A stretch of 64,000 bases of DNA from Bordetella genomosp. 12. GTDB taxonomy: Bacteria > Pseudomonadota > Gammaproteobacteria > Burkholderiales > Burkholderiaceae_B. Positions 26,467 to 34,992 of this stretch are shown one piece after another; the stretch's first letter is position 1, and each line of letters starts with the position of its first letter. The notes under the pieces are model-generated. The model had not been told where the DNA came from. It did not search any database and worked only from the letters and a program-made list of their open reading frames with translations. Where the stretch lies: the NCBI RefSeq assembly GCF_002261355.1, contig NZ_NEVU01000003.1, forward strand, positions 1,240,001 through 1,304,000, written 5' to 3'. The position numbers and the translations under genes are program-made.

Positions 26467-26823
26467 AAGTTTGTCCTTGATAAACGATTTTCCTGCGCTT
26501 TTTGAAACTCAGGGAGGAAGGTGCCCTGACTCGCGTGCTCAACGTGCTGAAGGCGAACTTCCTCCGCACCGCGGCGGACAGGTTGTCAATGCAGCATAGA
26601 CTACGACGATATAAGAAGCTCGGTATCGGCCCATAACAAAACGCCAGAACACGAGCCGTCAAGCCATCAGTGCAAAGCGGTGGCAACGGATTCCGTGTAT
26701 TTGGCCGTGTCTCTAGGCGCGGTCATGGGGGCTTCATGCATCGTCGGGCCTTTCGTTCGCGCTGGTGGCGATTTCGTTCTGGGCCTCTGGGTACCGGGCC
26801 CGCACTTGGCCGCGACGTCGTAA
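26467..26823. other. Gene-free junction between the IS66 remnant and the HNH gene
   Basis: No convincing coding region or RNA. An open stretch from about 26690 on the plus strand reads as a hydrophobic peptide but has no start context or recognised family. Likely junction debris left where the right part of IS66 was lost. Confidence 0.4.
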
Positions 26824-27696
26824 TTAGCGAAAGCCGCCGTCACAGAACCAATCGCTGGCGATGGCTCCCCGATACATGGCTGCTACCCATGAATTCTTCT
26901 GATCTGCCTCGATGCTATCGAGCTCCTCCCTCAAGTGAGCGCGTACAGCATCAGCTCCACCAACGTCGTGCAGTTTCACCAATCGTCCTCGAATCTCGGC
27001 AAGTCGGCTACCTGCATTCGAACCAAACAGGCTGCCAAGCTTCAGTTCCTTTAGGTGGGACGCCACTCGTGCCTTTTCATCCAGTGTCCAATTAACAGGA
27101 GGAGATGCCCGGTAGCGGAATGCTGCTGGGGAACCAACGACAACCTCAGCGGCAAGCCAAATGTCATGATCGAAGTCGTCGAAATAGGGGTGTAGCAATT
27201 GTTCCCCAGCCCTCGTTGGGTAGTACTCCATCTTCTCGCCTTGGCACCACGTACATGCTGGCACCAGGTTATGCGGCGTAACCGAAAGCGCAGGGAAATG
27301 CGTCTTTGGAAGATAGTGGTCAAGGGTGTTCACAGTCCCGATGCCGCAAAACGGGCATCGCCCGTTCACCGGTATCGACATGATTTGGTCATAAACTGGC
27401 CGCCCTTTGGCTTTTTTGGGGACCATCCGCAACGTGTAAACCTTTACCAACTCTTCCGCAACGACCGTGCGCACCCTGGTGGTAAGGGGAGTCAAGTAGA
27501 GGGACTTAGCAGCTGCTGCCAAATCGTAGTCTTCCGACGCTTTCTCGATGTCGCTGCTGATGGCCTCAAGCCTTGCTCTCAGCTCCACGTTCTTGACCAT
27601 TGCAACACAAGTATCGAATACGTCCCGCGCTACGTATGCATCGGCTTTATCATCTTTCGGAAGGGATAGATACCTCATGCTCTCAGTCTTCGTCAT
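26824..27696 (-). CDS. HNH endonuclease, PtuB-like (Septu-type pair)
   Basis: About 290 residues. A zinc-ribbon HNH core is clear: C114-P-F-C117, D126-H127-Y-L-P-K, N143, and C148-T-W-C151. The flanking parts are helical and unassigned. Its ATG lies inside the end of the ATPase gene (14-nt overlap), so the two are coupled. An ABC-type ATPase followed by a small HNH protein is the arrangement of Septu (PtuA-PtuB) and of the PtuAB cargo of some retrons; no reverse transcriptase is present here. Expected role: nuclease arm that degrades nucleic acid once the ATPase is triggered. Confidence 0.82.
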   Translation of the reverse strand: MTKTESMRYLSLPKDDKADAYVARDVFDTCVAMVKNVELRARLEAISSDIEKASEDYDLAAAAKSLYLTPLTTRVRTVVAEELVKVYTLRMVPKKAKGRPVYDQIMSIPVNGRCPFCGIGTVNTLDHYLPKTHFPALSVTPHNLVPACTWCQGEKMEYYPTRAGEQLLHPYFDDFDHDIWLAAEVVVGSPAAFRYRASPPVNWTLDEKARVASHLKELKLGSLFGSNAGSRLAEIRGRLVKLHDVGGADAVRAHLREELDSIEADQKNSWVAAMYRGAIASDWFCDGGFR

Positions 27697-29269
27697 TCAC
27701 ATACATCGCTCGGAGGACAGCCTTGCCCTCGGCACCCAATTGGTGTCCCATAAGGTCCAATGCGTCCTCGTAGGACACCGCCTCGCGTCGGACATCATTT
27801 AGAATTTGGTGATACCCCGACTGCGATAGTTCGAGCTGGAAAACCTCCCTGCTGAGTATCCCAATGCTCTCGCCAAACGTCTCAATAGTCGGGCGCTCCG
27901 CCTTGGACGCGGTTAGTATGCGATTGATGATCCAAACGCAGGATCGCGGCACTTCCTGGAGGATGATCGGAGAGTGTGTGGCGACGACGGCAACGCCATT
28001 CCGCCTCACTAAGAGTTCGGAAATCGCGCGGGTCATGGCGGATAGCAGCGGAGGGTGAAGATGTCCTTCAGGTTCGTCAATGAGGACCAGAGTTCTTTCT
28101 TCAACCTTTTCGACAAGTCTCGTCAAGGTGAGAAGCACGATTTTGTGTCCAGAACTCAGTGCTTTAAATGTTTTGAGGACACCCTCCAGCTCTTCCTTAT
28201 CGGATAGATCTGCCTCAATCACTTCAGCGAGTTGAGCGGCCTTAAATACCGGGTCGGACTGAAGCGTGCCGACTACTTCAGCCCACCTCCTGCGCCGAGC
28301 TCCGATACGGCACTCCTTCAGACTATTTACGAATTCCGTGGCGAGCATTTGCGGAGACTTGGGCTTAATCGATGCTGTAGGCGAGTCGCTAGCCCATCCC
28401 CGAAGCCCAATGTACGAGAAGCCGAGAGCATCGGAGGAGGAGTCTCGGTCCGGTAGCAGGTCAGCCTCATCAAAGGCGCTGAAGGAAACGGCAACTACGT
28501 TTGCGAACGTGCCGCTATTTTTTCCTTGCTCACTGAGTTCGAATTTCCCTGACTGCTTAGCAGACGCATCCTTCGCGACCAGCGCCTTGGTCATAAGGGA
28601 AAGCAGACGAGTCTTCCCAACACCATTCCTCCCTATAAGAATATGGACATTGGTAGGGATCCGTGAACTTGGGTCAACGCTAAATTCGAGCTCGAACGGC
28701 GGCGCTCCTTCGCCGAGGCGCTTTGGTGGAGAGTAAGAAAACTCGTAACGCGTAACACGGGCATCGCCCCGCGCCATTCTTCGGAACTGACCTTCCACCG
28801 TGCTGCGCGTGACGGAGCGGAGCAATGACTCTCCCATGACGTATTCGTCCTTAGCCCACTTCCACAAAGCGGCATCCCACGCGACGTCCTTTAAAGCGAC
28901 GAGGACTTGCTCCCGAATTAGGTCTCCTAGAGCATCAAGGCTCGAGTAGTAATCTTCATCCTGACCCACCGAAAAGTAATTGCTGCCGAGCAGAGTGAAG
29001 TCCTTGTCAAGGGCTGGATAACGATGCCCAGAAGGTATGTCATCGCCACCAGAGTGAGGCTTCAATCCGCGCGAGCCTATTTTTACTTGCCCAATTCCGT
29101 GCTTTTTTCCATGCGTATCAACGATGGTTAGGTAGAACTGAGTGCGGTATTTTCCCCAATCATCCCAATAATCGGTCTCCAAGTAAGCCGACCATCCTTT
29201 GGCATCCGCAGGAATTTTTTCGCTCCGAGCCAGGACGTGAAACGGTAGGGATTTAGAGTTTTTTTGCAT
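27683..29269 (-). CDS. ABC/AAA-type ATPase, PtuA-like (Septu-type pair)
   Basis: About 528 residues. Walker A GRNGVGKT at 213-220, ABC signature LSSGH at 371-375, Walker B LVLIDEPEGHLHPP from about 394, and the switch His in VATHSP near 431. The ~200 residues before Walker A form an extra domain rich in aromatic and acidic residues that typical PtuA proteins lack or have in shorter form. Start at 29269 follows a modest GAGA. It precedes and overlaps the HNH gene. A Septu assignment is by architecture; other ATPase-HNH conflict systems are possible. Confidence 0.8.
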   Translation of the reverse strand: MQKNSKSLPFHVLARSEKIPADAKGWSAYLETDYWDDWGKYRTQFYLTIVDTHGKKHGIGQVKIGSRGLKPHSGGDDIPSGHRYPALDKDFTLLGSNYFSVGQDEDYYSSLDALGDLIREQVLVALKDVAWDAALWKWAKDEYVMGESLLRSVTRSTVEGQFRRMARGDARVTRYEFSYSPPKRLGEGAPPFELEFSVDPSSRIPTNVHILIGRNGVGKTRLLSLMTKALVAKDASAKQSGKFELSEQGKNSGTFANVVAVSFSAFDEADLLPDRDSSSDALGFSYIGLRGWASDSPTASIKPKSPQMLATEFVNSLKECRIGARRRRWAEVVGTLQSDPVFKAAQLAEVIEADLSDKEELEGVLKTFKALSSGHKIVLLTLTRLVEKVEERTLVLIDEPEGHLHPPLLSAMTRAISELLVRRNGVAVVATHSPIILQEVPRSCVWIINRILTASKAERPTIETFGESIGILSREVFQLELSQSGYHQILNDVRREAVSYEDALDLMGHQLGAEGKAVLRAMYVNDED

Positions 29270-29497
29270 TTCTCAATATGATGAGGCAGTCGCGCTGTAC
29301 ATCCGCACCGAAAGATCTGACGGATATTCTAGGTTGCCACAAGCGAAGTGACAAACGAATACGTTTACTGAAAAGTCGTTGATATCCAATTCTAGAAGCG
29401 GCGTGACTCAAACCCCGGATTAGTTTGGACCAGAAATGAAATTCCCGACTCAATGCAATGCCTGTGGGGCACGGAAAGGACTTGCAGGGGAGCGGGC

Positions 29498-29995
29498 CTA
29501 AACGACGGCCTGAGGGATGACGTTTACCGCACGAAGAAGTTTGGTGCCGTCATGGACCCAAACACCTAGGCCATCAGGGAATGTTTCTGTTCCGATAATT
29601 ACGAAAACTAGGGCGGTGAACTCTTCCCGGGCAGCCACCGCGTGTTTAGCTGCCAAGACTTGGTCTGTATAGGATGGCTGTGGTATGGGCTCGGGATGTG
29701 AGTGCCAAAAGCCCAAACAGTGAAGACCGCCCGCGAACATCATTGCTCTCTCTGCATCGACCGCAGCTATGTCGATTTTCACCCCAGTGAACCAAGAGCG
29801 TTTGGGCGTCAAAATTGTGGCTGTGTCAATCAAGATACGGTCACTGGCCAAATTTTTGGCATAGAGTTGTCCTGCCATCTCCCTCGATTTCTTGCTTTTC
29901 TGTGCATTCCCACGAAGAACTCCGAGAACGTCAGGTGGAAACACCAGTGACCAGATGGCGCCAGGCAGTGCGTAAATTAGTGCTTCTTCATTCAT
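29498..29995 (-). CDS. cap3: CBASS Cap3: JAB/JAMM-family isopeptidase
   Basis: About 165 residues. The JAMM metal motif is complete: Glu39, then His98-Ser-His100, seven residues, Ser108, two residues, Asp111 (HSHPEPIPQPSYTD). In type II CBASS this zinc protease removes the CD-NTase from its conjugates, opposing Cap2. The ATG at 29995 overlaps the cap2 stop by 8 nt (ATGAATGA); a GTG/ATG-like start at 30013 would overlap more and has no advantage. Last gene of the four-gene operon. Confidence 0.9.
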   Translation of the reverse strand: MNEEALIYALPGAIWSLVFPPDVLGVLRGNAQKSKKSREMAGQLYAKNLASDRILIDTATILTPKRSWFTGVKIDIAAVDAERAMMFAGGLHCLGFWHSHPEPIPQPSYTDQVLAAKHAVAAREEFTALVFVIIGTETFPDGLGVWVHDGTKLLRAVNVIPQAVV

Positions 29996-31823
29996 GACCG
30001 AGCACTGATTCAAGAGAGCGAGTGATTTGAGAGGACTCGAAGCTGGAGTCGCTTATGGGAATCAGAGAGCTGCGGACTATCGTCACGTTCAGTTTGTCAA
30101 AGTATGCAGATGACCGTACCCAACTCCAAACAGTTGAGTCATACACGTTACCGTCGAGACACGAAAGAATCCGTTCCGTAGCGAATCCGGCGGTTTGCCA
30201 AGCATCTGCTGCACCGTAAATGTGGAAACCTGAGGAGCATGCCGGCAGTTGCACGCGAACATCAGGAGGCCATGTTGCTGCATTTACCTTTTCCCACGGA
30301 TCGTCAGGCGGCCACGGGGATTCCTTGGTGGCATACACAGTGTGTGCCGCTGCACCATGGGGTTCTATCCATACATGAACGATGCCGGCGTCGCCGAATG
30401 CGCTACTCCTGAACTGAGAAATCATCGTGCGCACTGCGCCATCTCCCGTGCAGTCTATGACAAGATCGTATTCCCCTGGTGAGCAGACTTGAGATATCCA
30501 ATCTGTAGCTAAGACTCGTAAGGCCTTGGTCTGAATGCCAGGAGTCTGTCGTCGTATCCTGCTGGCTAAAGCGGTTGCCTTCGATTGCCCCACGTGCTCC
30601 GCCCCAAGGAGATGGCGGGCACAATTTTCGATACTGAAGTTTTCCTTGTCGGCCAGGTGGAGTTCTCCAATACCGGCCCGGGCTAAGAGGTCGGCAATCG
30701 GCGCACCGATCGAGCCGCAGCCAATTAGCAAGACACGTTTCTGACGGCGAAGCTCTAAAACCTCGGTTTGATGGTCTCTGGCCAGAGCCCAATCGGCATC
30801 TACGCGGTCAATCTCGACAGGCACCACCCCAGGACCAGTTAGCTGCGGTATCAAATTGGGTGTGATCAAATAGCCGAAACATGTTCGATCTTGCACCAGG
30901 ATGATCAGTTTTGGATGGTAGTCTTCGGCCGATTTCTCTTGCGCATTTTGTGTAATTTTTTGCCTGAGCCAAGCGATGACCGAATGGCTGTCATTTGTCA
31001 TCCCAAGCACCAGCTGCTCGAGTTCATCTAGAGACTTCGGCCAATCTGTCGGGGTCCAGGACAAGTCTTTAGGGACGGGAACCCACAGCGCCTCTCCCCT
31101 AACAAGGGTTCCTTTCGGCCACCCATGTTGAACTGCTAGCGTATGGGGATCAACCGTTCCAACGGAGGCCAGTAGCATGGTGCTGCGGAGCTCCATGTCG
31201 CGGCGTGAAGTTGCGCGACCTGGCCCTCGAGCATGATAGCTGGCGATCTTTCCTTCCGTGACCTGGGAGATGTTTTGTAAGGCAGCGAGCACACTACGGG
31301 GTGTTGGTGCACCATACTTCTTGTAAGAGAGGTAGCAAAAGCGGTTCCAATAGGCGAGGCGCTCACGTTGGAATTCGGCTCTGACCCATGCTGGGTTAAC
31401 AATGTCTCCTAAATACTTGGATAGCTTCTTCAGCACCTCAACAACAACAGCACGAGGATCGTTATAGTCATCAGGGGACGGCTCTACGCCATGGCAAAAT
31501 TTGCCATCCTCCTCAATGTGCGGGAATTGAAGACATAGCCCCTCAGGGAAATGGAGCTGGGGCGTAGACGCAGGAAAATCATGTGCTATCGAGAGCTGGA
31601 CTCGAACCTTACCCAATAAGGGGTGGTCAAGGTCTAGGTCCCAACAGGCCACCCTCCGTCGGGCGTTGTTCCGGCTCGAACGACTTACATACGTATTGCC
31701 CTCGACATCCAACCACTGCTCGACCGCTTGGGCCGCATGTTGGAAGGGGGAAAGAATATCGCTGGTGTCAGGCAAAAGTGTCACTCGCGCTCGACTTTCT
31801 GGGCCCAGAAGGGACTGATACAC
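29988..31823 (-). CDS. cap2: CBASS Cap2: fused E2-E1 ubiquitin-like conjugating enzyme
   Basis: About 611 residues from a GTG at 31823 (GTG 31784 is an alternative nearer the upstream stop). N-terminal E2-like domain with candidate catalytic Cys110 in EDGKFCHG; a linker of ~200 residues; then a ThiF/E1 adenylation domain with G368-x-G-x-x-G373 (LLIGCGSIGAP), the ADKENFSIENCARH strand with Asp392, and a candidate E1 catalytic Cys529 in QLPACSSG. Cap2 activates the C-terminus of the CD-NTase and conjugates it to targets, which primes the enzyme. Overlaps the CD-NTase gene by up to 56 nt. Confidence 0.92.
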   Translation of the reverse strand: MYQSLLGPESRARVTLLPDTSDILSPFQHAAQAVEQWLDVEGNTYVSRSSRNNARRRVACWDLDLDHPLLGKVRVQLSIAHDFPASTPQLHFPEGLCLQFPHIEEDGKFCHGVEPSPDDYNDPRAVVVEVLKKLSKYLGDIVNPAWVRAEFQRERLAYWNRFCYLSYKKYGAPTPRSVLAALQNISQVTEGKIASYHARGPGRATSRRDMELRSTMLLASVGTVDPHTLAVQHGWPKGTLVRGEALWVPVPKDLSWTPTDWPKSLDELEQLVLGMTNDSHSVIAWLRQKITQNAQEKSAEDYHPKLIILVQDRTCFGYLITPNLIPQLTGPGVVPVEIDRVDADWALARDHQTEVLELRRQKRVLLIGCGSIGAPIADLLARAGIGELHLADKENFSIENCARHLLGAEHVGQSKATALASRIRRQTPGIQTKALRVLATDWISQVCSPGEYDLVIDCTGDGAVRTMISQFRSSAFGDAGIVHVWIEPHGAAAHTVYATKESPWPPDDPWEKVNAATWPPDVRVQLPACSSGFHIYGAADAWQTAGFATERILSCLDGNVYDSTVWSWVRSSAYFDKLNVTIVRSSLIPISDSSFESSQITRSLESVLGHE

Positions 31824-32982
31824 CGCTCAACAAGCCTGCAAGCGGACCAGCTCCTTGGCTGGCCTTCCATGCTTGAACTCCCTGCTGTCCAAAGATGGCC
31901 TGGACGCGATTCTCGGACCGTTTGGAATATTCCTCCGAGAACAGCGCTTCCAAGTCGTTTTCTAAACGTGTGTGCCATGTTTCAAATTCGCGGGCGCGCA
32001 AGCCGCCATCGCTATTCCACTTGTCTGCGAAATTTTCGCGGACAGTGCCCGGCAATGCGGGATTGTTGATGCTGTATGCGTGTCCATTGCGATCTATGAA
32101 GTCCGGCATCCGTGCTACGACTTCAAGCGCTACCTCGATGGCACTGGTGAATCCATGCAGATCGTTCTCTATCAATTCCTTGTATGCCTTTGCCGCTAGC
32201 GTTACAAGAATCACGGAAATGGGTTTGGCTGCCTGACGATAGTCGGCCTGTTGCTTGTAATAGCTGTCACGGTGAAGCTTCATTAGTTGAACTAAGCGCC
32301 GGAGAATGTCATCTAGCCCAATCCGCTCTTGCGGTATGGGATCGACCGTAGTTCGGGCGTCGACAGCGAAGGCTTTACGTATCGTCTGGAAAGGAAACCG
32401 GCGGTTTGCGATAGCGCAAAACCAGTCCGCAAACTCTTCAGGGTTCGAAGGGCTCCAGACGAGTTCAGGGTCGCGGACCTTGAGGATGGTCCCTTCAATC
32501 CATGCCTGCATCGGGATTGCTGGGGTTACATCAAAGTAAAACGGTTCTCCGGGATACTGGAGGCGCCAGCAACGGCTCTTGGCTTTCGGATCGCCGGCAT
32601 CCCTGATTCCTCGAAGTGCGGCACCGAAATCTTGGAAGAACGGCTCGGAATAAACCAAATTCGAGAACTTCGGGCCGGTCAACTTGACTACAACATCAAG
32701 ATCAAATTTCTCGCGTCCATCACCTGCGATCGTAGTCTGCGTGCGCATAGATCCCTGAACCACCACGTGCACATCACTAGTCTCAATGTCAAACGCTCTG
32801 GCTATGTGGTTAGAGAACTCCTTATATCGCCGGGTAGCTGCATCCCTCTTGTCTTCAGAGAGTTCGAGCTTCTTCAGCATGCGGACGATGAACTCTTCCC
32901 ATTGCTGGCTTTCGTTACGAAGTGCGATCGCCTTCGCAATTACCCGCGACCGCTTTTGAGGAATTGCCGGATAGCTAGACAT
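31768..32982 (-). CDS. CBASS CD-NTase (cGAS/DncV-like nucleotidyltransferase)
   Basis: About 404 residues. Nucleotidyltransferase motif GS at 77-78 (VVQGSMRTQT), catalytic acids D94-x-D96 (KFDLDVV) and third acid D151 (FYFDVTPA), followed by the helical OAS-like lobe. The chain ends S-D-T-F-A; a small C-terminal residue is what Cap2 enzymes conjugate. ATG 32982 is chosen because it overlaps the effector stop by 8 nt (ATGTCTAG on the minus strand); a TTG at 32994 is less likely. It makes a cyclic oligonucleotide after phage infection. The CD-NTase clade and the nucleotide made cannot be fixed by eye; the SAVED effector argues for a cyclic tri- or dinucleotide. Confidence 0.92.
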   Translation of the reverse strand: MSSYPAIPQKRSRVIAKAIALRNESQQWEEFIVRMLKKLELSEDKRDAATRRYKEFSNHIARAFDIETSDVHVVVQGSMRTQTTIAGDGREKFDLDVVVKLTGPKFSNLVYSEPFFQDFGAALRGIRDAGDPKAKSRCWRLQYPGEPFYFDVTPAIPMQAWIEGTILKVRDPELVWSPSNPEEFADWFCAIANRRFPFQTIRKAFAVDARTTVDPIPQERIGLDDILRRLVQLMKLHRDSYYKQQADYRQAAKPISVILVTLAAKAYKELIENDLHGFTSAIEVALEVVARMPDFIDRNGHAYSINNPALPGTVRENFADKWNSDGGLRAREFETWHTRLENDLEALFSEEYSKRSENRVQAIFGQQGVQAWKASQGAGPLAGLLSGVSVPSGPRKSSASDTFA

Positions 32983-34096
32983 TGGAGGCACCAAGGTTAT
33001 GTTGAGTAATTGGCTGTGAAGTTTGTTCGAATCGTGCAGGCTTGTTCCCGTCTATTTCTATGTTCCAAGGATAGGGAGGAGTCTGATCCCTCTCCCGTTG
33101 ATAGCATTTCAGCGTAGGCATATTTCTGGGGTCGTAGGCTTGGCCAAACCGGACACAAAGGGTCGCCGGAGCAGCAAGGATCAGGTGAACTCTGCCGACG
33201 GATCTGTTCGCCAACTCAGCCATGACATCGGTGAACTGACGCGTCAAGGCTTCTTGCATCGTTCCAGATAGAAGAGTGTTCGGTTTCGGGTCGTGAAGAC
33301 GTAGCTGCACCACAGGCATGTCAGGAAAAGTCTGCGCGATTCCAGCAAAGTCGGCTAGGTAGCTTGCGGAGACAGCAACGACGATATCCGGGCATTGGAA
33401 CTCCACTTCGGTCAGGCCTGAAATGGAGAACCTCTCTCCGCTATCTTGTTCATCGAGTTCTTTCCAGTTGCCTGTAGTTCGTTCCCATTCCATCAACTGG
33501 ACGCGTCCTTCATCGTCCAAAAGCACTCCCGCGTAGAAGAGCAGTGAAACTTGCATCACTCCTCCCGCCACTACGGTGAGGTGTTCACGCGAAGTGCCAG
33601 CAGTCATCAGGCGAATCTGTCGCCGCAATTGAACAAGTTCGTTCAATGCGTCGAGGATGTTGGGAGTAGGCCCCATTACCAATCGCCGCACGTCAACCAA
33701 ACAGGATTCGCGGCGGCCGACAATCTTTGCCGGTATCGCCTTGACCAAAGGTGAGTCCGCGGTGTCGACCAAGCCTCTTAATTCAACAGCCAACACACGA
33801 CTAACTCGTAATTCGTCGAGCTCAAACTCGGACCGCCGCCGAGCCATGAACAGGCTGACTAGGGTGGCCACTGAGGCTATAGAGAAAAGTCCCCAGAAAG
33901 CGACTGCCCCGGGGCCGTCCCCCCAAGATAAAGTGAACTCCTGGCTGGAATCCATATTCTTATAGGCGATAGAGACCCCACCGCCGACCGCTAATGCCCC
34001 TAGGAGCGAAATGCTGGCGCGAAAAATCTGGACGGAGATATGACGCGGCCGAACATAAAAATCGACCAGCTTCTCAATAAGACTTTTTGAGTTCAT
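32975..34096 (-). CDS. cap14: CBASS effector with two transmembrane helices and SAVED domain (Cap14-like)
   Basis: About 373 residues. Two hydrophobic helices at roughly 24-44 and 65-85 are followed by a soluble region whose second half ('VEFQCPDIVVAVSASYLADFA', 'VHLILAAPATLCVRFGQAYDPR', key residues only) matches the SAVED cyclic-nucleotide sensor, itself derived from CARF-like folds. A membrane-SAVED protein would sit in the inner membrane and disrupt it on ligand binding, killing the infected cell. First gene of the operon, preceded by AAAGGAT five bases before the ATG. A CACTA-N4-TAGTG repeat at 34132-34145 is a possible operator. Confidence 0.85.
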   Translation of the reverse strand: MNSKSLIEKLVDFYVRPRHISVQIFRASISLLGALAVGGGVSIAYKNMDSSQEFTLSWGDGPGAVAFWGLFSIASVATLVSLFMARRRSEFELDELRVSRVLAVELRGLVDTADSPLVKAIPAKIVGRRESCLVDVRRLVMGPTPNILDALNELVQLRRQIRLMTAGTSREHLTVVAGGVMQVSLLFYAGVLLDDEGRVQLMEWERTTGNWKELDEQDSGERFSISGLTEVEFQCPDIVVAVSASYLADFAGIAQTFPDMPVVQLRLHDPKPNTLLSGTMQEALTRQFTDVMAELANRSVGRVHLILAAPATLCVRFGQAYDPRNMPTLKCYQRERDQTPPYPWNIEIDGNKPARFEQTSQPITQHNLGASNV

Positions 34097-34445
34097 TACG
34101 ATCCTTTGTAAGCCTTACGCTCCAGAGCAGACACTACATTTAGTGGTTTACATCTTAAGAATATCAATATGATGTGGTTGACGCCAGTTCTATTCAACCA
34201 AAATCCCGAGCTTAGTCACAAATAGTTTCGATCATTTCATAAAATTGACTAGATATGAGATTTTTTGATATTTTTCTCTGCTGACCTATTGAAGTAATCG
34301 GAACTGTTGCTGATAACGTAGGGGTAAATGTTGAGGGTCAATTGCCGCTAGTAGCGACCAACTCTCCTCAAGGGAAATCAACATGAACAGTACAAGTTGG
34401 CCGACCACCTACATACAGGGTCGTCGCTAAATTTCGGTGCGCGGA

Positions 34446-34451
34446 TATAAT
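34446..34451 (+). promoter_or_regulatory. Perfect -10 box (TATAAT) for a candidate small RNA
   Basis: TATAAT lies in a short AT-rich patch. The -35 region (about 34423-34428) is poor, so activation or a non-standard -35 may be needed. Transcription would begin near 34457-34459, just before the first strand of the predicted RNA structure. Confidence 0.5.
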
Positions 34452-34456
34452 TCTGG

Positions 34457-34655
34457 TATCTCTGAATACGACGATAGGCCCAGCCGAGGTGACGTTACGG
34501 TTGAGGCAATAGAGCAGAACCGGAGTCACTCGGCTATGTCGTCTGGTTGAACGGGGTGCTTCCGCTTGGAAGCGCAATTTGTAGAATGCAGATTGCGGGC
34601 GCCGCCGATCCGACTATCAAGAATCAAGGCCCGCACACGTGTGCGGGCCTTTTTT
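34457..34655 (+). ncRNA. Candidate structured small RNA, about 200 nt
   Basis: Between a TATAAT box and a strong terminator, the plus strand folds into nested helices: ACGAC (34468-34472) with GTCGT (34538-34542); AGCCGAGGTGAC (34482-34493) with GTCACTCGGCT (34525-34535, one bulge); CGGTT (34498-34502) with AACCG (34518-34522), leaving a 15-nt purine-rich loop. Downstream come GCTTCC/GGAAGC (34558-34573) and CGCAAT/ATTGCG (34573-34597), which compete for one base, then the terminator. No open frame of note overlaps it. It lies between the CBASS operon and the HAD/AbrB operon, pointing away from CBASS. No known RNA family is recognised. Existence of a transcript is inference. Confidence 0.55.
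34628..34655 (+). terminator. Strong Rho-independent terminator
   Basis: Perfect 11-bp self-complementary stem GGCCCGCACAC/GTGTGCGGGCC followed by six T on the plus strand; the loop must open at the centre. On the minus strand there is no T-run, so it serves plus-strand transcription, the candidate RNA above. Confidence 0.8.
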
Positions 34656-34726
34656 AATTGTTCGGAAAACGCCTCGACGGAAGCAATGCCGCAATCGGGA
34701 GGGTGGAACGGCGTTTAAAGCGCAGT

Positions 34727-34963
34727 TCATTGAGTAGGCACGACCCACGGACCGATAGTCAAGTCTGCCAATGTCAACGCTGATAGCCGGTTCAATACCA
34801 ATAATTCTGCTTCTCTGAGGGCGTTTCCCACAACGAGATTGGCCAATTGTTCCGCTTGGCAAGGACATTCATCGTTGCGATAGCTGACGGCAAACAAGGG
34901 CGGCGAGCCAAGTGCCTCGTACACTTCGAGAAGTGTTAGCTGAGTAGGATCTGCACACCGTAC
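34727..34963 (-). pseudogene. Rrf2 family regulator, C-terminal fragment
   Basis: The frame opens after a TAG at 34964-34966 and reads D-P-T-Q-L-T-L-L-E-V-Y-E-A-L, then PLFAVSYRNDECPC, then NALREAELLVLNRLSALTLADL to a stop at 34727. This is the pattern of the second half of Rrf2/NsrR-type proteins (LLE.YRA..., PLFA...CP..., EAE..L...L..LTLADL). The N-terminal winged helix is missing, cut off near the HAD gene. Remnant of an ordinary chromosomal gene caught inside the island, or carried in with it. Confidence 0.55.
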
Positions 34964-34992
34964 CTAGTGAACTTAGAAGCTGAGGCAGCCAG

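Noticed and set aside
26670-26823. Hydrophobic open stretch before the HNH gene on the plus strand
   Set aside because: No start context, no recognised family, and it lies in junction debris.
34383-34430. 15-residue open frame with an AAGGGA site before the candidate RNA
   Set aside because: Too short to support without conservation, ends before the TATAAT box, and could be chance; kept only as a note.
34441-34560. Integron attC-like site (GTTGAAC matches GTTRRRY)
   Set aside because: No matching RYYYAAC on the other side of the stem, no integron integrase nearby, and the helices fit an RNA with promoter and terminator better.
26824-34655. Retron (structured RNA plus PtuAB-like pair)
   Set aside because: No reverse-transcriptase gene with the YADD motif is present, and the RNA lies several kilobases from the ATPase/HNH pair.
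34628-34655. Terminator for the CBASS or Rrf2 side (minus strand)
   Set aside because: No T-run on the minus strand; polarity fits only plus-strand transcription.
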